Origin: Patagioenas fasciata | Taxonomy: Eukaryota; Chordata; Aves; Columbiformes; Columbidae | Reading direction: 5' to 3' | DNA: 64,000 nt | NCBI RefSeq assembly: GCF_037038585.1 | Contig: NC_092526.1 | Span: 5,108,001-5,172,000, forward strand | Shown here: in pieces, positions 15,284-28,893 of the stretch | Layout of the letters: the number at the start of each line of letters is the position of its first letter | Position numbering within the stretch: the stretch's first letter is position 1 | The notes under the pieces: generated by a model | Databases searched by the model: none | What the model was told of the DNA's origin: nothing | The model's input: only the letters and a program-made list of their open reading frames with translations | Position numbers and translations under genes: made by a program

Positions 15284-15303
15284 CAAACAAAAAAAAAAAA
15301 AGA
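15284..15303. repeat. (CAAA)/poly(A) tract
   Basis: 'caaacaaac' running into a 13-14 nt A run and then 'gaagagg'. It may be a simple repeat or a degraded retroelement tail; no body was recognised on its left. Confidence 0.8.
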
Positions 15304-18300
15304 AGAGGAAAAAATTCCTGTAGAGAACAGCTTTAGTACATCATGCATTGAGCTTCAAGGATTCAAGAATACCAGAAAGAAAAAGGAGGAACATAGGAAT
15401 GTAGCACTGCTGAAGGAATGGCAAAGCCGTTAGGCTACAGACTGACCCTGACATTATTATTATTAATTTTGTAAGAACTTCTACAACCTTCATTTCATGG
15501 CCAAAGATCCAATTATGCTAAAGGCCGTACAAAGCCAGAACCAGGACTGTCCTTGTTCCCAAAAGCTTACAACATTGCCAAGAGGTATCACAGATGTACA
15601 GGCAGGAGACTGAATTGAGCAGTGTGACAGCTTGTCTTTACTGTTCTAAACTAAAATATCATTTCTTTGTAGGCACTGCATTTTAGGGATTTTATTTTAT
15701 TTTAAAGGTGGACTTTTGGAACAAAAACTTGGATGCTGTGTATGAATAATGATGAGGTGTTTCTGCCAGGTGTGAGGAAGTGAGAAAGCAATACCAAGTT
15801 TTCCTGTAAACTAACAACTGCTAGCACTTGAAGAACCTGCAGCAGCACTAGTTGCTAGCTCTTTTTAAAACGGTATGTATTTCAATGAAATTTCTCATAT
15901 GGAATACATTTTAGAGAACCACTAATTGAAAAATCTATTGTAGCCATGTAAATCTCAGGGTTTTCTTCAAACAAAATCATCAAAAGCATTATTACAATTC
16001 GGAAATATTTATAAGCAGTGTGGACAACAGAACTTCATCACTACAATATGAAAAAAACATTCATAAACTTGTAAAATGCTGCAGCAGAATTTCTCTATGT
16101 TACCCTGTCCAAAGCTGAGTTACCAGGGACACAACATTTTTGATGAAAATGTCTTTCACTGTACACCTAACATTTTAAGTCAAGTTGCGTATTCGGTCTG
16201 ATTTCCCTTGCATTTGACAGTATGTCAGTAGTGACAAAATTCTATAAAAGGATGGCAGCTTTGCATACTGTTTAAACTTATGCAGCACAAGCTTCCTGTG
16301 TGATCTCTGGAAGGCTGAAAATACTTCAGATGTGAAAAAAAATATAGCAAAATCTAAAATCTCGCTCAATCTAAGTAAAACTAAACAGGAAACAGAAACT
16401 GCATAGACATTACCTGGAGCAGATTGCTGTTCAATAGGTTGGTCTTTGCGTGTTTGCTGTGCAAATTAAAGGTGGAACATCACCGCCAAAGCTCAGATTT
16501 CTTGTCCCTATTTCAGTGATTCATGGCGTCATTGCTTATGAGACATGTCATCGAGCTGGTGAGCATCCAGTTTCCCACATCTCATAACTGAGAGCACAGA
16601 ACATTAAGGTTAAACCAGAAGTTTTAAAAATCACTATTGAGTGAGGATGCTGAATGCCAATTACCAACTCAGTTCTAATAAGTTCAAAAAGCATCATAAA
16701 TTTCATCAGGTGCTTGAAGGGTGATTCCAAGACTTGTTCTGAACCAGCAGTCTCCTGATGGGGAAGAAAACTTGGCTTTTTTTTTCTTTATGCTTAATTC
16801 TCTGTTGAGGTGACTGAGAGGCAGCCCATAGTCCAGCTTGTACAGCAGAAATCCAGTGATAAATCTAGTCCAGCAGGTAAATCAAGCCATAATAGACAAT
16901 ACAAGCCTGGAGAGCATGCAGGCACAAGAACAACTTGTGCATGCAATGGCTGGTTCCAGAAGAAAATCATTTTCTACTCATGAAACTGGAAGAAGTTCCA
17001 AAGCTTTGCAATTGACCAGGAAAAACCCTAGGAAACTATTAGACCACATGGCAATGAAGAAAAAATGTATTATTTCCCACATTCTTCACCAGAGAAATGC
17101 TATCTTTAACAGCTGTAGTAAGTTTTAAAATATTTAAATTAAAAAGAACAAATAATTACATCTGTATGGACAATAATTCATATTCTTTCTCATAGAAATT
17201 GTTTACTCAGGAAGATTATGTCCATTCAGTAGCCATTATTTTTTTTGCTATAAGAACTTTGAATGTTTAATCCCAGTAAAAACATTTCTAGGAACACATT
17301 CTTACTTATCTAGAGGGCCACGCACATGGCCAGGCAATAGCTCCAATAATTTATACTCAAGTTAATAGCAGTCTCCTCTACTACCTGATTGGGCAATAAA
17401 TGCCTATTATGTAGGACCTTGTATGTAAACATCAATGTAAATATGCAGTAACGGTTAAACTCACACAACCCTCTCAACCATAACATGCATTAGAAAGATT
17501 CTGGTATCATCTTCCAAAACCTTTTACTCTGAGCTGGTTTTTCCCCTAAACAATCCATTTTACTTACCCCAGTCTTAAAAGTGCAAATGATATTTTTAAA
17601 AAATTGTCACAGGTGGTAGAAAATAGATCTTGAAAGATTCTCCAGGAGTGTAACATTGGTTATATGGAAGGAACATATGCGCTGTGACTTCAGGTCTAAA
17701 ACCCACACCACTCAAATTTTAGGAGACAAATGATCTTGCTTTAAAACATCTCTTAATAGCTAATCTGCTAAGGTTTTGAAAACAGATATACATTACAAAG
17801 CAGCAGAGAAATTTAGGACAGAAACCTCTGGACAGCTACTTCCTAATGAAGATCATTTTATATTACAATGAGGTTTTGATTTAGAAATATTAATAACTAT
17901 GAAAATAACATATTTCTTCATTTTTACACAATTTTTCAAGCCCGCCTAATGTAATTTTTCACTGTTTAAAAAAAAAGAAATAAGTAACACTGAGGTTAAT
18001 GAAAACTATTAGGTAAGAAAGTTCTACGTAAAACCAAGCTGGTCCTTTCCTCTCTCTTACCCAGGTGTTTTACAGATTTTTATGCTTATTTTAAAGACCA
18101 GCCATGCCTATGGCTATATTTAATAACACAGCAAAGCAACTCCAGCCCATTGTATGTCTATACTGTACTGAAAAAGACAAAAACCCAGCATATGTTGATG
18201 CATTATGTAAAGACTTGTCTTGACAGGATTTAGTTACATGCAAGCTTTAAATGCAGTGTAAATGCATTTTCTGGAGCGTTAGGCCTCTGAGCGCTTAAAG

Positions 18301-19143
18301 TGCTACAATACCAGACTGCCAAAAAGGTGGTTTTACACCACAGAATAACGGACCTTAAGAAGACAAATGACTCATGTATTTTGGGTGACAGTATCTTAAT
18401 CTATGCACCCGTGACTGAGTCATTGTCACAAAGTGGTGCTGGCAAAATGCTCCGCAAAGCCATTCTCTTCTTGGTGTTCACCACTGGCTCCAGGTGTGAC
18501 CAAAACTCTCCACACCAAGAGCTTGTTGACTGGAGATGTTCCAAAAAACTGTCAATGTCTCGACAGTGAAGGAAATATGAAGTGGCCGTCCTTGATATAA
18601 AACTGATACTCTACTCCAGCCAATGTTGTTTCTACCTCTATTAAAAAGCTTCAACTGCATAGCGAATAACAGTGGGAAAAGTACCAAGCTCTATAAATCA
18701 AACACTGAGGATGAACACAGAAGAAAGCTGAGATGTTCTGGGATATTCTCTTCCTTAGCTTCAGCCTTTGAGAAAGCAGCAGCTCAAAAAATCTCACAAT
18801 CACAAAAAGATAAAACACAAGCATATAGCAGCTCAGGGCATTCACAAAAATAATGTGACTCCCATCAAATCTAGCAGAAATAAGAATTGCTGAAGTCATT
18901 GCTTGTCTCTTGCTAATACAACTTTTATCCACAGAGTAGGTTCTGCTCTCGCTCTGCTCCCTCCCACGCTGCCGTCGCAGAGTGAGTCAGAACTGTTTGG
19001 GCAGTTATGCCGGAAGAAAGAAGTCAATAAAAAACAAGAGAAAGTCAGATGCAGGAAGGAAAACTCCTCTGCAGACAGATATTTGTCCTCTCTCGTGTCC
19101 AGAAGCTTTCAGGGAACACTAATGATGCCTAAAATGGACTAGG

Positions 19144-19188
19144 AAACAAAAAAAAAAAAAAAAAACACCCAAAACAAAAAAAAAAAAG
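19144..19188. repeat. Double A-rich tract
   Basis: An A run of about 18 nt, a short 'cacccaaaac' spacer, then a second A run of about 12 nt. It resembles the 3' tail of a retroposed sequence on the plus strand, but no source transcript or target-site duplication could be recognised. Confidence 0.85.
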
Positions 19189-20887
19189 AGTTTATCAAAG
19201 ACTTGAAGTATTTAGTTGAATTAAGTAATTCAGTATGTCAGGCCCAATTGCTTCCTGTGATTTTATTTGCCCACATAATACTAGGATGTTTCTAGTTTTT
19301 ATACATGTACTCTGTTGCTCTCTACCCCAAGCTCCCTCCTGCTGAGAAGCAATTGCTCCTGTACATTATCGTACAATCAGGGAAATGTCAGCAAATATTA
19401 CTGGTTATTGGTGAGCAGGGGTATCCAGATTTGGAGGAGGAAAAAGAAATAGAAATGCACCACCAGTGCAACTATGAGTCATCAGGTTGGGTATTAGATA
19501 TGTTGGCTGTTTGCACTTCTTGGAAGACTTCTTCACAGCAGCCACCTAGAGAAAATAAGGAGGTCTTTACTCAGGTCACTCCAACACATCTTCACAAACA
19601 AATTTAATTTCAGCTTGCGTCAAGCGGGCAAAAATAGAAAACTGATAGCTTTAATTCTATAGCTTTTGAGATTGCTCCAGTTTTTCAGTTCCTTCTTATC
19701 TGTACAGACCGTGGTCTCTGAAGTCATACACTTCCTTTTCCCTTGTTTCTCAAGAGCACTCTGTTCTTCCCTTTCCTCAGGTTCATGCTTGTACTCTTGC
19801 TGTTATGAGCCCCATTTTATTACGAGTCCCATTTTAAATCTGCCAGATTTAACAGGGACTCTCCTAAAGCAGGTGCAGAGCACTGTCATATTCCAATGCT
19901 GTAGTTACCCACGTAGGTTATGGCAAAACAATCACCTTTACACTGCAACAGCAGGTGCCTTGTGCCATGTTTTACATCATCTCCATGCCTGCCTGATGTG
20001 GGGGTGTGTTTAGCAAAAATATGACAATGCTTATTTCTTATCAGCCAGAATTACACCTTCTGAGCAGCGAAAAGCATCCATTCAGATCCATTATTTCTAT
20101 TAGTCCAGACAAGCTCCACAATAGGAGGAAGTGTAGCATTAGCAGTTCAAAAGGCACGTGGTATTTGGGGTTAAGGGAAAGCTTTTAGGAGTATTTTGGA
20201 TTTAGGAAAGAGAGAGAGAGGTATTTAATGACATTAGTCATTAGACATTAGCAGCCCCCACTCCTTGTTCATGTACATGGACAGGAGCATCAACAGAACC
20301 ACATCTCTGCTACAGCCTCTGTGCATTCATAAATACTCAATTAATTATAGTCCCTTTAGTCCAGACCCTCACCTGTGTTATCAGTTCACCTTTATTTCAA
20401 GCTTCAGTCATCACGACACTTCTAGGTCTTCTGAACAAAAAACTGATGAACATTAGGACTGTTGGGAAAAAAATATGCTCCATGAGACATTTGAATCCTG
20501 GTTTATTCTTTTCTTGGATGAGGGTCTGCGAAACCAACTTGCACTTATCAGTCATTTATTCACAGAGTCAAGAGGGTTTGGTTTTTTTTATAACCTTTAA
20601 TGGCAATAGTGTGATGGAGGTACCAGCCCTTCTCCCCTCATGCACAAGCTTGCAAATCTAAAATAGGACCTTAATGAAAAAAATTTAAGGAATATAACTC
20701 TTCAGTGTATGCCATTAAGATATGCTGAATACAAAGCAGATGTTGCTAACAGATTTGGCATACAACAGGGGTAACGTAATTTTACACGAATCGTTATGTT
20801 CACTATATTAAATTAATAGATCAAAAATAGTCAGAGAAGTTTTTAAGACCATCGTACCCATAGATCCCTTTATCCTTACATTCTAAG

Positions 20888-20972
20888 GTTTTGAGTTTTT
20901 TCTCTATTTGTTTGGGGTTTTTGTTTGTTTTGTTGTGTTGGTTGGTTGGCTGTTGTTTGTTTGTATGTCTCC
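20888..20972. repeat. T/G-rich low-complexity tract
   Basis: Irregular TTTG, TTGG and TTTTG units over about 85 bp (A/C-rich on the minus strand). This explains the Asn/Gln/Thr/Lys-rich ORF on the opposite strand. Confidence 0.85.
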
Positions 20973-21411
20973 TCAATGTTTTGTGCAGAGAAGACATAAA
21001 CGCTCAGATCTCTAGGAGCATAAACGGCTACATTCATGGCTGTTGAGCCTCTTCCAGTATTAACATCTGAAGGAAAGGTACTTAAGGGAAATAGAAAATG
21101 ACATAATTTTTTTTCCTGATCTTTTGAAGAGTCAGGGTTTTTTTTCCCCATCCTACAGGAACAGATTCTGGACTAATTTTTCCTACTAAAGGCTTTAAAG
21201 TCTAAAATTCATCAAACATCTTGTCCTCAGAGACATTGTCATCCAAGTTCAAAGGATCTACAGCCTCGCAAAACCGATGTCTTATTTCAGAGCTAATGCC
21301 TTTGTTTTCATTGAATGTTTGATTTCATCAAATTAAACCACTTCTTACACTTTCTATCCATGTGAAAAAAAATAGAAGACAGAAGCAAACCTCTTGATGC
21401 TCTGAAGAAGA

Positions 21412-21465
21412 GCACACATATACACACATATAGACATACGTATACATATATAATATACATTAAAG
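21412..21465. repeat. Imperfect (CA/TA)n microsatellite
   Basis: Alternating purine-pyrimidine sequence of ACACAT, ATAC and ATAT units, interrupted by 'agacatacg'. Confidence 0.85.
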
Positions 21466-22795
21466 TGGTATGTTTTTCCGTCTAATCTTTTTCCAAGATA
21501 GATTTATTATAGATTATGGGTTATTTACAGATGTTTTTGAAAGCCTTTGAATTGAAATAGTAGTCTTTCAGGGCATTTGTTTTAATGAACATCAGTATAA
21601 TTAAGAACATGCTTTTCATAACTAAATGTAAAAGGGATTTTTTTTTCAAGTAAAGTCTGGGTCTGATTACTGATGGAGGAATTTCAAGATCTTTTTTTGC
21701 TAAGCATTTCAATATTCATTCAGAAAAATGTCAAGATAACAGACTTTAGCATGTAATTTTGGTGATTCATACTTTTTCTGGTATTTTATCACTTCAATTT
21801 TAATATCCAGTTAAAGTAAGAAAGTTTGAATAAAATAAGAATACTAATGAAAATGAAGCAGTCATATGCTATATCCATACTTCCACAGAATTTAGGATCT
21901 TCCAAAAATTGACTCATAGCATTATCTTTCATCCAGATCTGATACAGAGCAATAGTCTTTGATTTACTAGTTAAATTTGAGAAGTTGAGAGTAATTTCTT
22001 TCCAAAATTCAGTGTACTTGCCACTCCTGCTTTGGCTGACAATGAGTTTAGCTCATCTAACTCAAGTTCATTGCAAAACAGATGAAACTTTGGTGTTATA
22101 AAGAGGTTTATAAATTCATTAAATTAATCTGCCACTGAACTATGTTCAAGTTAGAAGCCATAAACAATGGTAATGAATGGGATTTTCACATCAATTTAAG
22201 AGTCAAGTTCCACTACTTTTTAGTATGCCACTATACATGATATATGCTGTTATCTTTAATAAGCCATTTTTGCACAAGTGTATATTAAACAGGACATGAA
22301 CTAGGAAAGCAGGAAGCATAATCAACCATTACATTCTAGAAACCAAGTGTCAGATCTCAAAGCACACTTAACCAAGACTTCATAATCAGTAAATCTGAGA
22401 TACCTGACACCAGGATGGTGAACCATAGAAATCAAGTTGTGTCTTGAGGTTCTTTGCTGGGCTGGGAGGAGGTCAAGCATCCCAAAGGTGGCTGCACCAT
22501 CAGTGAAGGGAAGTGGGTTTCAGCAGGGCTTCCCACAACCCCTGCACTGAGCAGAATTACCCTAAATTCAGCAGGGAAAAATGTCTCAATGTTTTTGCCA
22601 GTTCCTACTGGGTCCAATGGCTCTGGCACTCTTGGCAACACACCTGACTGAAGCTCATACGTTACATGCCTGTCCTCGCTCACCACAGCTCTATGAAATG
22701 CTAAGACATTAAGAGTGCTTCTATGTCTTATCTGAAGGATTAATATTTCTGAACATTTCCTTTCACCTCCCAGGTGGAAATTCATTTGAAACACT

Positions 22796-23355
22796 CACAG
22801 AATCACAAAATATCAAGGATTGGAAGGGAACTTGAAAGCTCATCCAGTCCAATCCCCCACTGGAGCAGGAACACCCAGCTGAGGTTCCACAGGAAGCTGT
22901 CCAGGCGGGTTTGAATGTCTGCAGAGAAGGAGACTCCACAACCTCCCTGGGCAGCCTGGGCCAGGCTCTGCCACCCTCACCATGAAGAAATTTCTTCTCA
23001 AATTTAAGTGGAACCTCTTGTGTTCCAGTTTGTACCCATTGCCCCTTGTCTTACCACTGGTTGTCACCAAGAAGACCCTGGTTCCATCCTCCTGACACTC
23101 ACCCTTTACATATTTGTAAACATTAATAAGGTCACCCCTCAGTCTCCTCTTCTCCAGCTCCAGAGCCCCAGCTCCCTCAGCCTTTCCTCACACGGGAGAT
23201 GCTCCACTCCCTTCAGCATCTTGGTGGCTGCGCTGGACTCTCTCCAGCAGTTCCCTGTCCTTCTGGAACTGAGGGGCCACAACTGGACACAATATTCCAG
23301 GTGTGGTCTCACTAGGGCAGAGTAGAGGGGAAGGAGAACCTCTCTGATCTACTAA
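22796..23355 (-). repeat. CR1 LINE 3' fragment, older subfamily
   Basis: The plus strand reads cacagaatcacaaaatatca, then 'ggattggaagggaac' and 'tccagtccaatccccc', and later 'ccctgggcagcctgggccag', 'gtcacccctcagtctcctc' and 'ggtgtggtctcactagggcag'. This is the antisense of the conserved CR1 3' part, so the element lies on the minus strand and is 5'-truncated, as is usual for CR1. Its 3' end lacks the doubled 'atagaatcat' unit seen in the other copies, which points to a different CR1 subfamily. The left boundary is sharp and the right boundary is approximate. Confidence 0.92.
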
Positions 23356-26300
23356 CTACCCAAAAGCAGCACAGTATCAGTATGCATGAAGTATATCAGA
23401 CACACCTCTCTGCTAAAAGAGAAAACATATTACAGACCTCTTTCTGTTGAGATTCATAAATGACATTTTAAAAGCTCCCCGTTCTTAGTACCTTGTACTC
23501 AATTATCACCATGAACTTTGCAGATGTTCACTCCCAGTTACACTTAAAATGACCACCTCACATCATGGTGTCTACCAAGTAGTAAACCAAGCCACCAGGA
23601 AAATTTACCAAGGAGCAAAGTTGCAAGTTGGACCAATGAGGCTTAATTCGTACTCAATTACCACAAATGCATGGTAACATCCATCCCACTAAAGACAATC
23701 TCCCCAGTAGCAGGGAACTTGCTCTGTGCTGCAATAGGTGAGACCATGAGCTGCGCTCCAGTCTAAGGGGTTATCTACACAATCTATATTCCACCACACA
23801 GATGACATCCCAGAAGGCATCATTCCTTTCAAGCCTCAGTGGTGTCTCACACTCAGTTGCTGTCTTTCATTCAGAACGGACTTTGTTACCAATCAAAAAA
23901 CTGGAAAAGTTTTCATACATATTTTCATATTTATACCTGGTGCTGTGATGACAAGTGTGCCATCTGGTTTTATTTCAAATGAAGGGTTTTCAGTGCTGCT
24001 TGCCCCCATGCTTATTTCAGAAACCTGTATAAATCTTGCCCCACATGGGAGTCATTCTGAACGTATTAAATAATGATTTTTCTATGTCTCTCCTACTTTG
24101 ATGTAACCTCCTAGGAGAAAGAACTATCTTGGATATACCACTTGGTCATGTTTTAACAATTTGACGATCTCTTCAAAATCCCTCAATAAAATGTAAGTTA
24201 AAAAAAACAAAAAAAACCCACCACTTCTGCATTTAGCTCCGTTGCTAAGAGGCCCTGTCTTCTGCAAATTATAATGTAGCAACTTTTTGAACACACACTT
24301 TAAATTCACAATTCGTTTCTTATTTTTTAAGCTGTTTTTTATCATTTGATTAATTGCTTAAAACTGTACATAAAGATAAAGGGAACTTTGAAATTCATAC
24401 CTTGGAGTATTAACATGTACTCAGGACTAGATGTAAATGTCAGAGAGAAAAAAGATCTAATGAACTCTTTATTGGTGAAATACAGTATTGCAGCTGCCTA
24501 GAATTTTAAGCGGTTTTGTAGCCAGCTCCAAAGCAAAATAGCTACAGAAGTTTACTTACAGCATGGGCTCTCATTCAGCATCTCTAATGTCTTCTTCCAT
24601 GGTAGATGGAAGCCATTTGTTTTGGTAGAAGTTGCACCTACTTCATTTCGTTGAAGTTTAGTGGATCCTTTTAACATCAGTAAAATGTCGGGCCGCGGAG
24701 TGGGGGGGAGTGTAACCGCAGTATTTTTCTGTCTAGAAAATTACATGACCATAAGTTTTCCTTTTCCCTGATGTCTTCTCTGCCATAATAATGGCTTCAG
24801 GATTTAAATCCTTTGCTGCTATTGTGACTTCAAAGCCTTTAAACTGCAATTGAACGAAGTAGTTCATCTGTCATTATTCAAATATGAAGCAATTATGATG
24901 AAATACAGATAGAATTCCATTGAGAAATACCCCAATCAATTCTCACTTATATTTAACTAAAAAACTAAAATGATGCTTAGAAGAGTAAGTTTAGGTAATA
25001 AAAACTTGGAATATAAAAAGTATGAATTACTGATCTGTAACTTATTCATTTCTGAATAAGCCTTCTAAATATATTTCATAAATATTGACAAAAGTTTAAG
25101 CTTACAATGCAAAACTATCTCCCAGCCAGTCATAAAGAGTGACTTGCATTTCAGAAACGTATTTTCATCAGTTTGGGTGCCCAGAGGTACAGATGGGAAC
25201 CTGCTGAGATTTTTAAGGGTCTCTGAGCAGTTCAGCTCCCTTGGAAATATCTTAGATCATGACGTGTTCATCTCATCTGGGATTTAGAAGTGAGTATATG
25301 AAATAACACACCTACCTCGGCCACATCTTCATTAGATTGCTGCCAATGCTTCGATGTCTACACATCCTGTAAGGTCCCTCTGGGGATTTAGCCCTAGATG
25401 CTTATTTCCGAACACAGCCAAGGCCCATCCTTACACCAGGGTTAGAATTCCACCTGGAATTCCCACCTGTACCCACTTTATTTGGGAACCTGACCACAAC
25501 ATAGTGTGACATTGCTTAAAAAGTTTATTATTTTTTTTCTTATCTTCCATGCTCTTTTTTTCCAGAACCGAACGTGCTACAGGGCCAGAGTAGGTTGTAA
25601 CGTTTTCTCCCTTTCTTTCTCTTTTCATCTTTTTTTTCTTAATCTAATAATGTATAATACTCTGCTGATAAAACAAGAGCAAGGTGGATCCTGCAATAGT
25701 CAGACCAAGGGCTCCCAAAGTTTTGTATCTTGAGTTATTCAAATGGGTCACGTCCTTCCCGTTCGCAATCAGACAATCAGCAAAGATGAGAAAATAACTG
25801 TAAGTCATACCTTTCTTTTTGTTTTTCCACTCAGAGTGTACTATTCTTTTGGAAAAGATAAGCATCCTTTTATGCTTATGGAAGAAGACTTCATCTTCTC
25901 TCTAGACTTTCCATGGCAAAACAGAATAAAAAAATGCACCAATAGATCCTATAGTGTTTTTCCCTCATGTTTCCAACAGTTGCAGTGAGGTTTAAGGGAC
26001 CTGTACAGTATTAAATTGTCTTGTGCTGAGCAAGATCACATACAATCAAGGATCTACATATTCATATTTATAGCCCTTCATTTTATAGGCATTTTATTAC
26101 TCCACCTGGGTATCAATTTTCTGTCATCTACAGACACTCATGTCTTGCAATTTAATTTGAAAAATGTAATTTCTTCAGACAATACAAGAACTAAATGTTA
26201 TCACAATTAGAAAGCAGTAGTACTTAATACAGAATTTTAAATCAGAGATGTAACTAGCAAGAAGCATTCGGGGTATATACAATTAATTATTTCACACATA

Positions 26301-28319
26301 ATTATTCCTGATATTACTCTAACTGTGATAACTTAGAGCATTTGAAAAAGCAGACTGTAATACTATCTTTTATTTTTTTCACAGAAGCTCTTTCACTTGA
26401 TATTCTCTCCCTAAATAATATGTAAAATACTGACACCTAATGTTAACTTTCAGTATTATTCATTTTGCAAAACTTACTACAAATAGGGAAAGAGCACAAA
26501 AAACTGGTGCTTATGCTGCATTTTTTTCAGTAAAATACAGCAGAGACTTCCCTCACTTTTTAGAAATAGTTTTCTGACTTTATATATATTTCTATTAAAG
26601 CAAGGAGCTTTCATGTTTATCTTCACCCCTTGCAGGTAAAAGGTAGAGAGTAATACAGAAAAGTTGAAATAAGTGAAGTCTGACACACTGAATTTAATCA
26701 AATCCATCAAATGGAACACAAATGCTTATTTATAAAGTCAATACTTGTACCTGTAGCCTGAAGTGTTGCTGAACAACAAAATACTATTAAAGCTTTATTA
26801 ATAATCTATTATCTTTTGAAACCTGGGCTGTATAGATTCAGTATCTACTTTACCTCCCCTATTTGGCTCACTTTCCCCAATCAGAGACACAAGGAATTGT
26901 TTTCACAATTTGTGAATTTAATGCAAATGTCAAACTGCGACCCCAAAATTCACTATTTACCTCCCTGTAACTTCCAAGACAGCTAATTCAAACCTGGTGT
27001 CCAGGAGCTATTTAATGAGAGATTTTGAGGTTTTTACTATTCCTGGGTTTGTCACATAACCAAGGTTCAGCTGATATCAAAATAAGGTATATTATAATAT
27101 AAATCCAGATACGACACTAGGTTTTAATAAGCTTGCCTAACTTTATAGGCAAGACATAAGTGACTGTTAGTCAGAGCTGTACAGCAGCACAAGTGCTTCA
27201 AAGGCACTGACAGTGAATTAAAATCCTTTCCAGTTTTATATTCAGTGCCTTTTTCATCAACAGTCACTTTATAGAGAACGGTTCTTTTCTAAGACGGTGT
27301 CACTCGACAGATGAAAGTAGCTGCGCTGCAGACACAAGTATGAAAACAAAACCACAGCCACTGAAATACAGATACCTGGTCTGCAATACAATGATACAGA
27401 CTCAGTTGAATTAAAGAGCGATGATACCAACATAATCGAAACCTCTCGAGCAAGCCAGAGCTTTCCAGCTGCTTAAGACTCCTGTGCTACTCTTTATGAC
27501 AATATTCTAGTTTGAGAAGCTGTTCTTACTCTTTGCAGTTGTTAAAAATACCAACAAATGCTTTATTCGTGGTTCTTCCAGCTTTCCCTTATACATTACA
27601 ACCAAAGAAATAGGTATTTCTGCAGAAGGCATTTTCAAACCACCCATTTGGGGAGAATTTTAGGGCACAACTAAAAACTACAAAGGCCCTTGGGGTTCCC
27701 TGTGCAGCGGGAGATGCTCAGAGAGTGTGAAAACTTCAACCAGCAAAAAATGCCCTTGAGCCAAAATGGAGTAGTCCTCACTTCTTCCCCCAAATCCTTT
27801 CTGACCCTTGAAGTGGAATAAAAAGAAGTACTACCAGAAGTAATTTTGTAAGTGTTTCACACACAAAAAAATCAGACACACTGAGTATTATCAGAGATAA
27901 AGTTTCAGCTGGTTCTTGAAAAAAGGTGCCACTGAATAGCTACAGCCTTCAGATCTTAGTTGTCATTTATGCCAAAGTGTTATTTATGTCTTAGAAGAAC
28001 TCCAAGTAAAGTACTGGTTAAATGTAAGCAGTTTTTCTTCATTGATCTTAGCTGTCCAGGGCAAATCTCTGTAAAAATTTGGACCACACTAAGTTAACAA
28101 TGAGATATTTTGCTGCTGCTTAAACAGTTCAGAGTTCATTTTGCCTAATCCAAAGCAAGTCTTGTTAAAACTACAGTAAGTGCTCATACAGCCCTTCGCA
28201 TTGGCTTACACAAAATTAAAATTGTTCTCCGCTTTCTCAAGCGTATCGTCTTCAAGATGACTACCTAGAAATATAAAAAGTATATGTTTTGGTTTAGCCA
28301 ATTCTATCACACCAAGGAA
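23356..28319. other. Spacer between a CR1 copy and the KYNU 3' end
   Basis: About 5 kb of AT-rich sequence in which I see no gene or repeat family. The only unusual patch is the short CpG/G-rich stretch at 24690-24720. Confidence 0.6.
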
Positions 28320-28893
28320 GGTAACTGCAATGTAAATTTATTCTTCAATTAAATCATTAATTAAAGCAGAATTTCAGAATGTTGGGCCCTTTGAAGAAAT
28401 CAGTATGCAGCAGATAACAGTTTTTAAAGAATTGTTCAACTTCTACTTTTCAAGTATACCGTGTACTTTAAATAGAATTGATAAATTAAAAATGTAAATT
28501 CAACTGTATCTTTTAACTGTTGGTGACTTGTCTATTTTCCAATTTTCATTATGCATCGTTTTTATAATAAAGAAGGGTTTTTTTTTTTTTCATTCCTGTT
28601 CTGGTTGACAGCAATTCTTCCATGCTTCTGAAAGCTAATGCAATAAAACTACATAAAATGTTTAAGAAAAGCCCCATTAAAATATACAAAGCATACTAAT
28701 TCGTGAAGTCAAAGTCAAAGCAGAGTGGAAATACGAGTTTTAATAAAACTATGTCTGTTGTAAATAACTATTCAAGCACAGTCATTTTTTTGCAAATTGC
28801 ATGGGATATAGCTCAGTCTACTTGAAGCAAAGAATCGTTCGGCAGGATAAATGTATCTTAGTCAGGAATAGATTAAAAGATACAGCTGAGCCA
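28320..28893 (-). promoter_or_regulatory. KYNU: Likely KYNU 3' UTR with candidate poly(A) signals
   Basis: Downstream of the KYNU stop, the minus strand carries an ATTAAA at 28738-28743 (~150 nt after the stop) and a canonical AATAAA at 28337-28342 (~550 nt after). The second is followed at a suitable distance by a G/U-rich stretch (CCTTGGTGTGATAG on the minus strand), so I favour it as the main cleavage site near 28320. A TATAAA variant lies at 28561-28566. The poly(T) run near 28577-28590 (A-run on the mRNA) is inside this UTR. Boundaries are inferred. Confidence 0.4.

Larger units (their letters stand above)
1..22795. other. Region downstream of KYNU, no gene recognised
   Basis: I found no exon, RNA gene or interspersed repeat that I can name in this stretch. 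It is AT-rich with short dispersed ORFs. Compositionally different patches (higher GC, few stops in several frames) occur around 7200-9200, 11200-11680 and 13980-14370, and are treated as findings. By synteny in other vertebrates the next gene is ARHGAP15, but no segment of its protein could be found on either strand. Confidence 0.6.

Noticed and set aside
22432..22794. 120-codon minus ORF adjacent to a CR1 copy.
   Set aside because: No recognisable domain; not contiguous with CR1 coding sequence; likely chance in a GC-richer flank.
1..28319. Expected ARHGAP15 5' exons on the minus strand by vertebrate synteny.
   Set aside because: I looked for its N-terminal and PH-domain sequence and saw none. 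The exons probably lie farther left, or the 5' exons are non-coding and unrecognisable.
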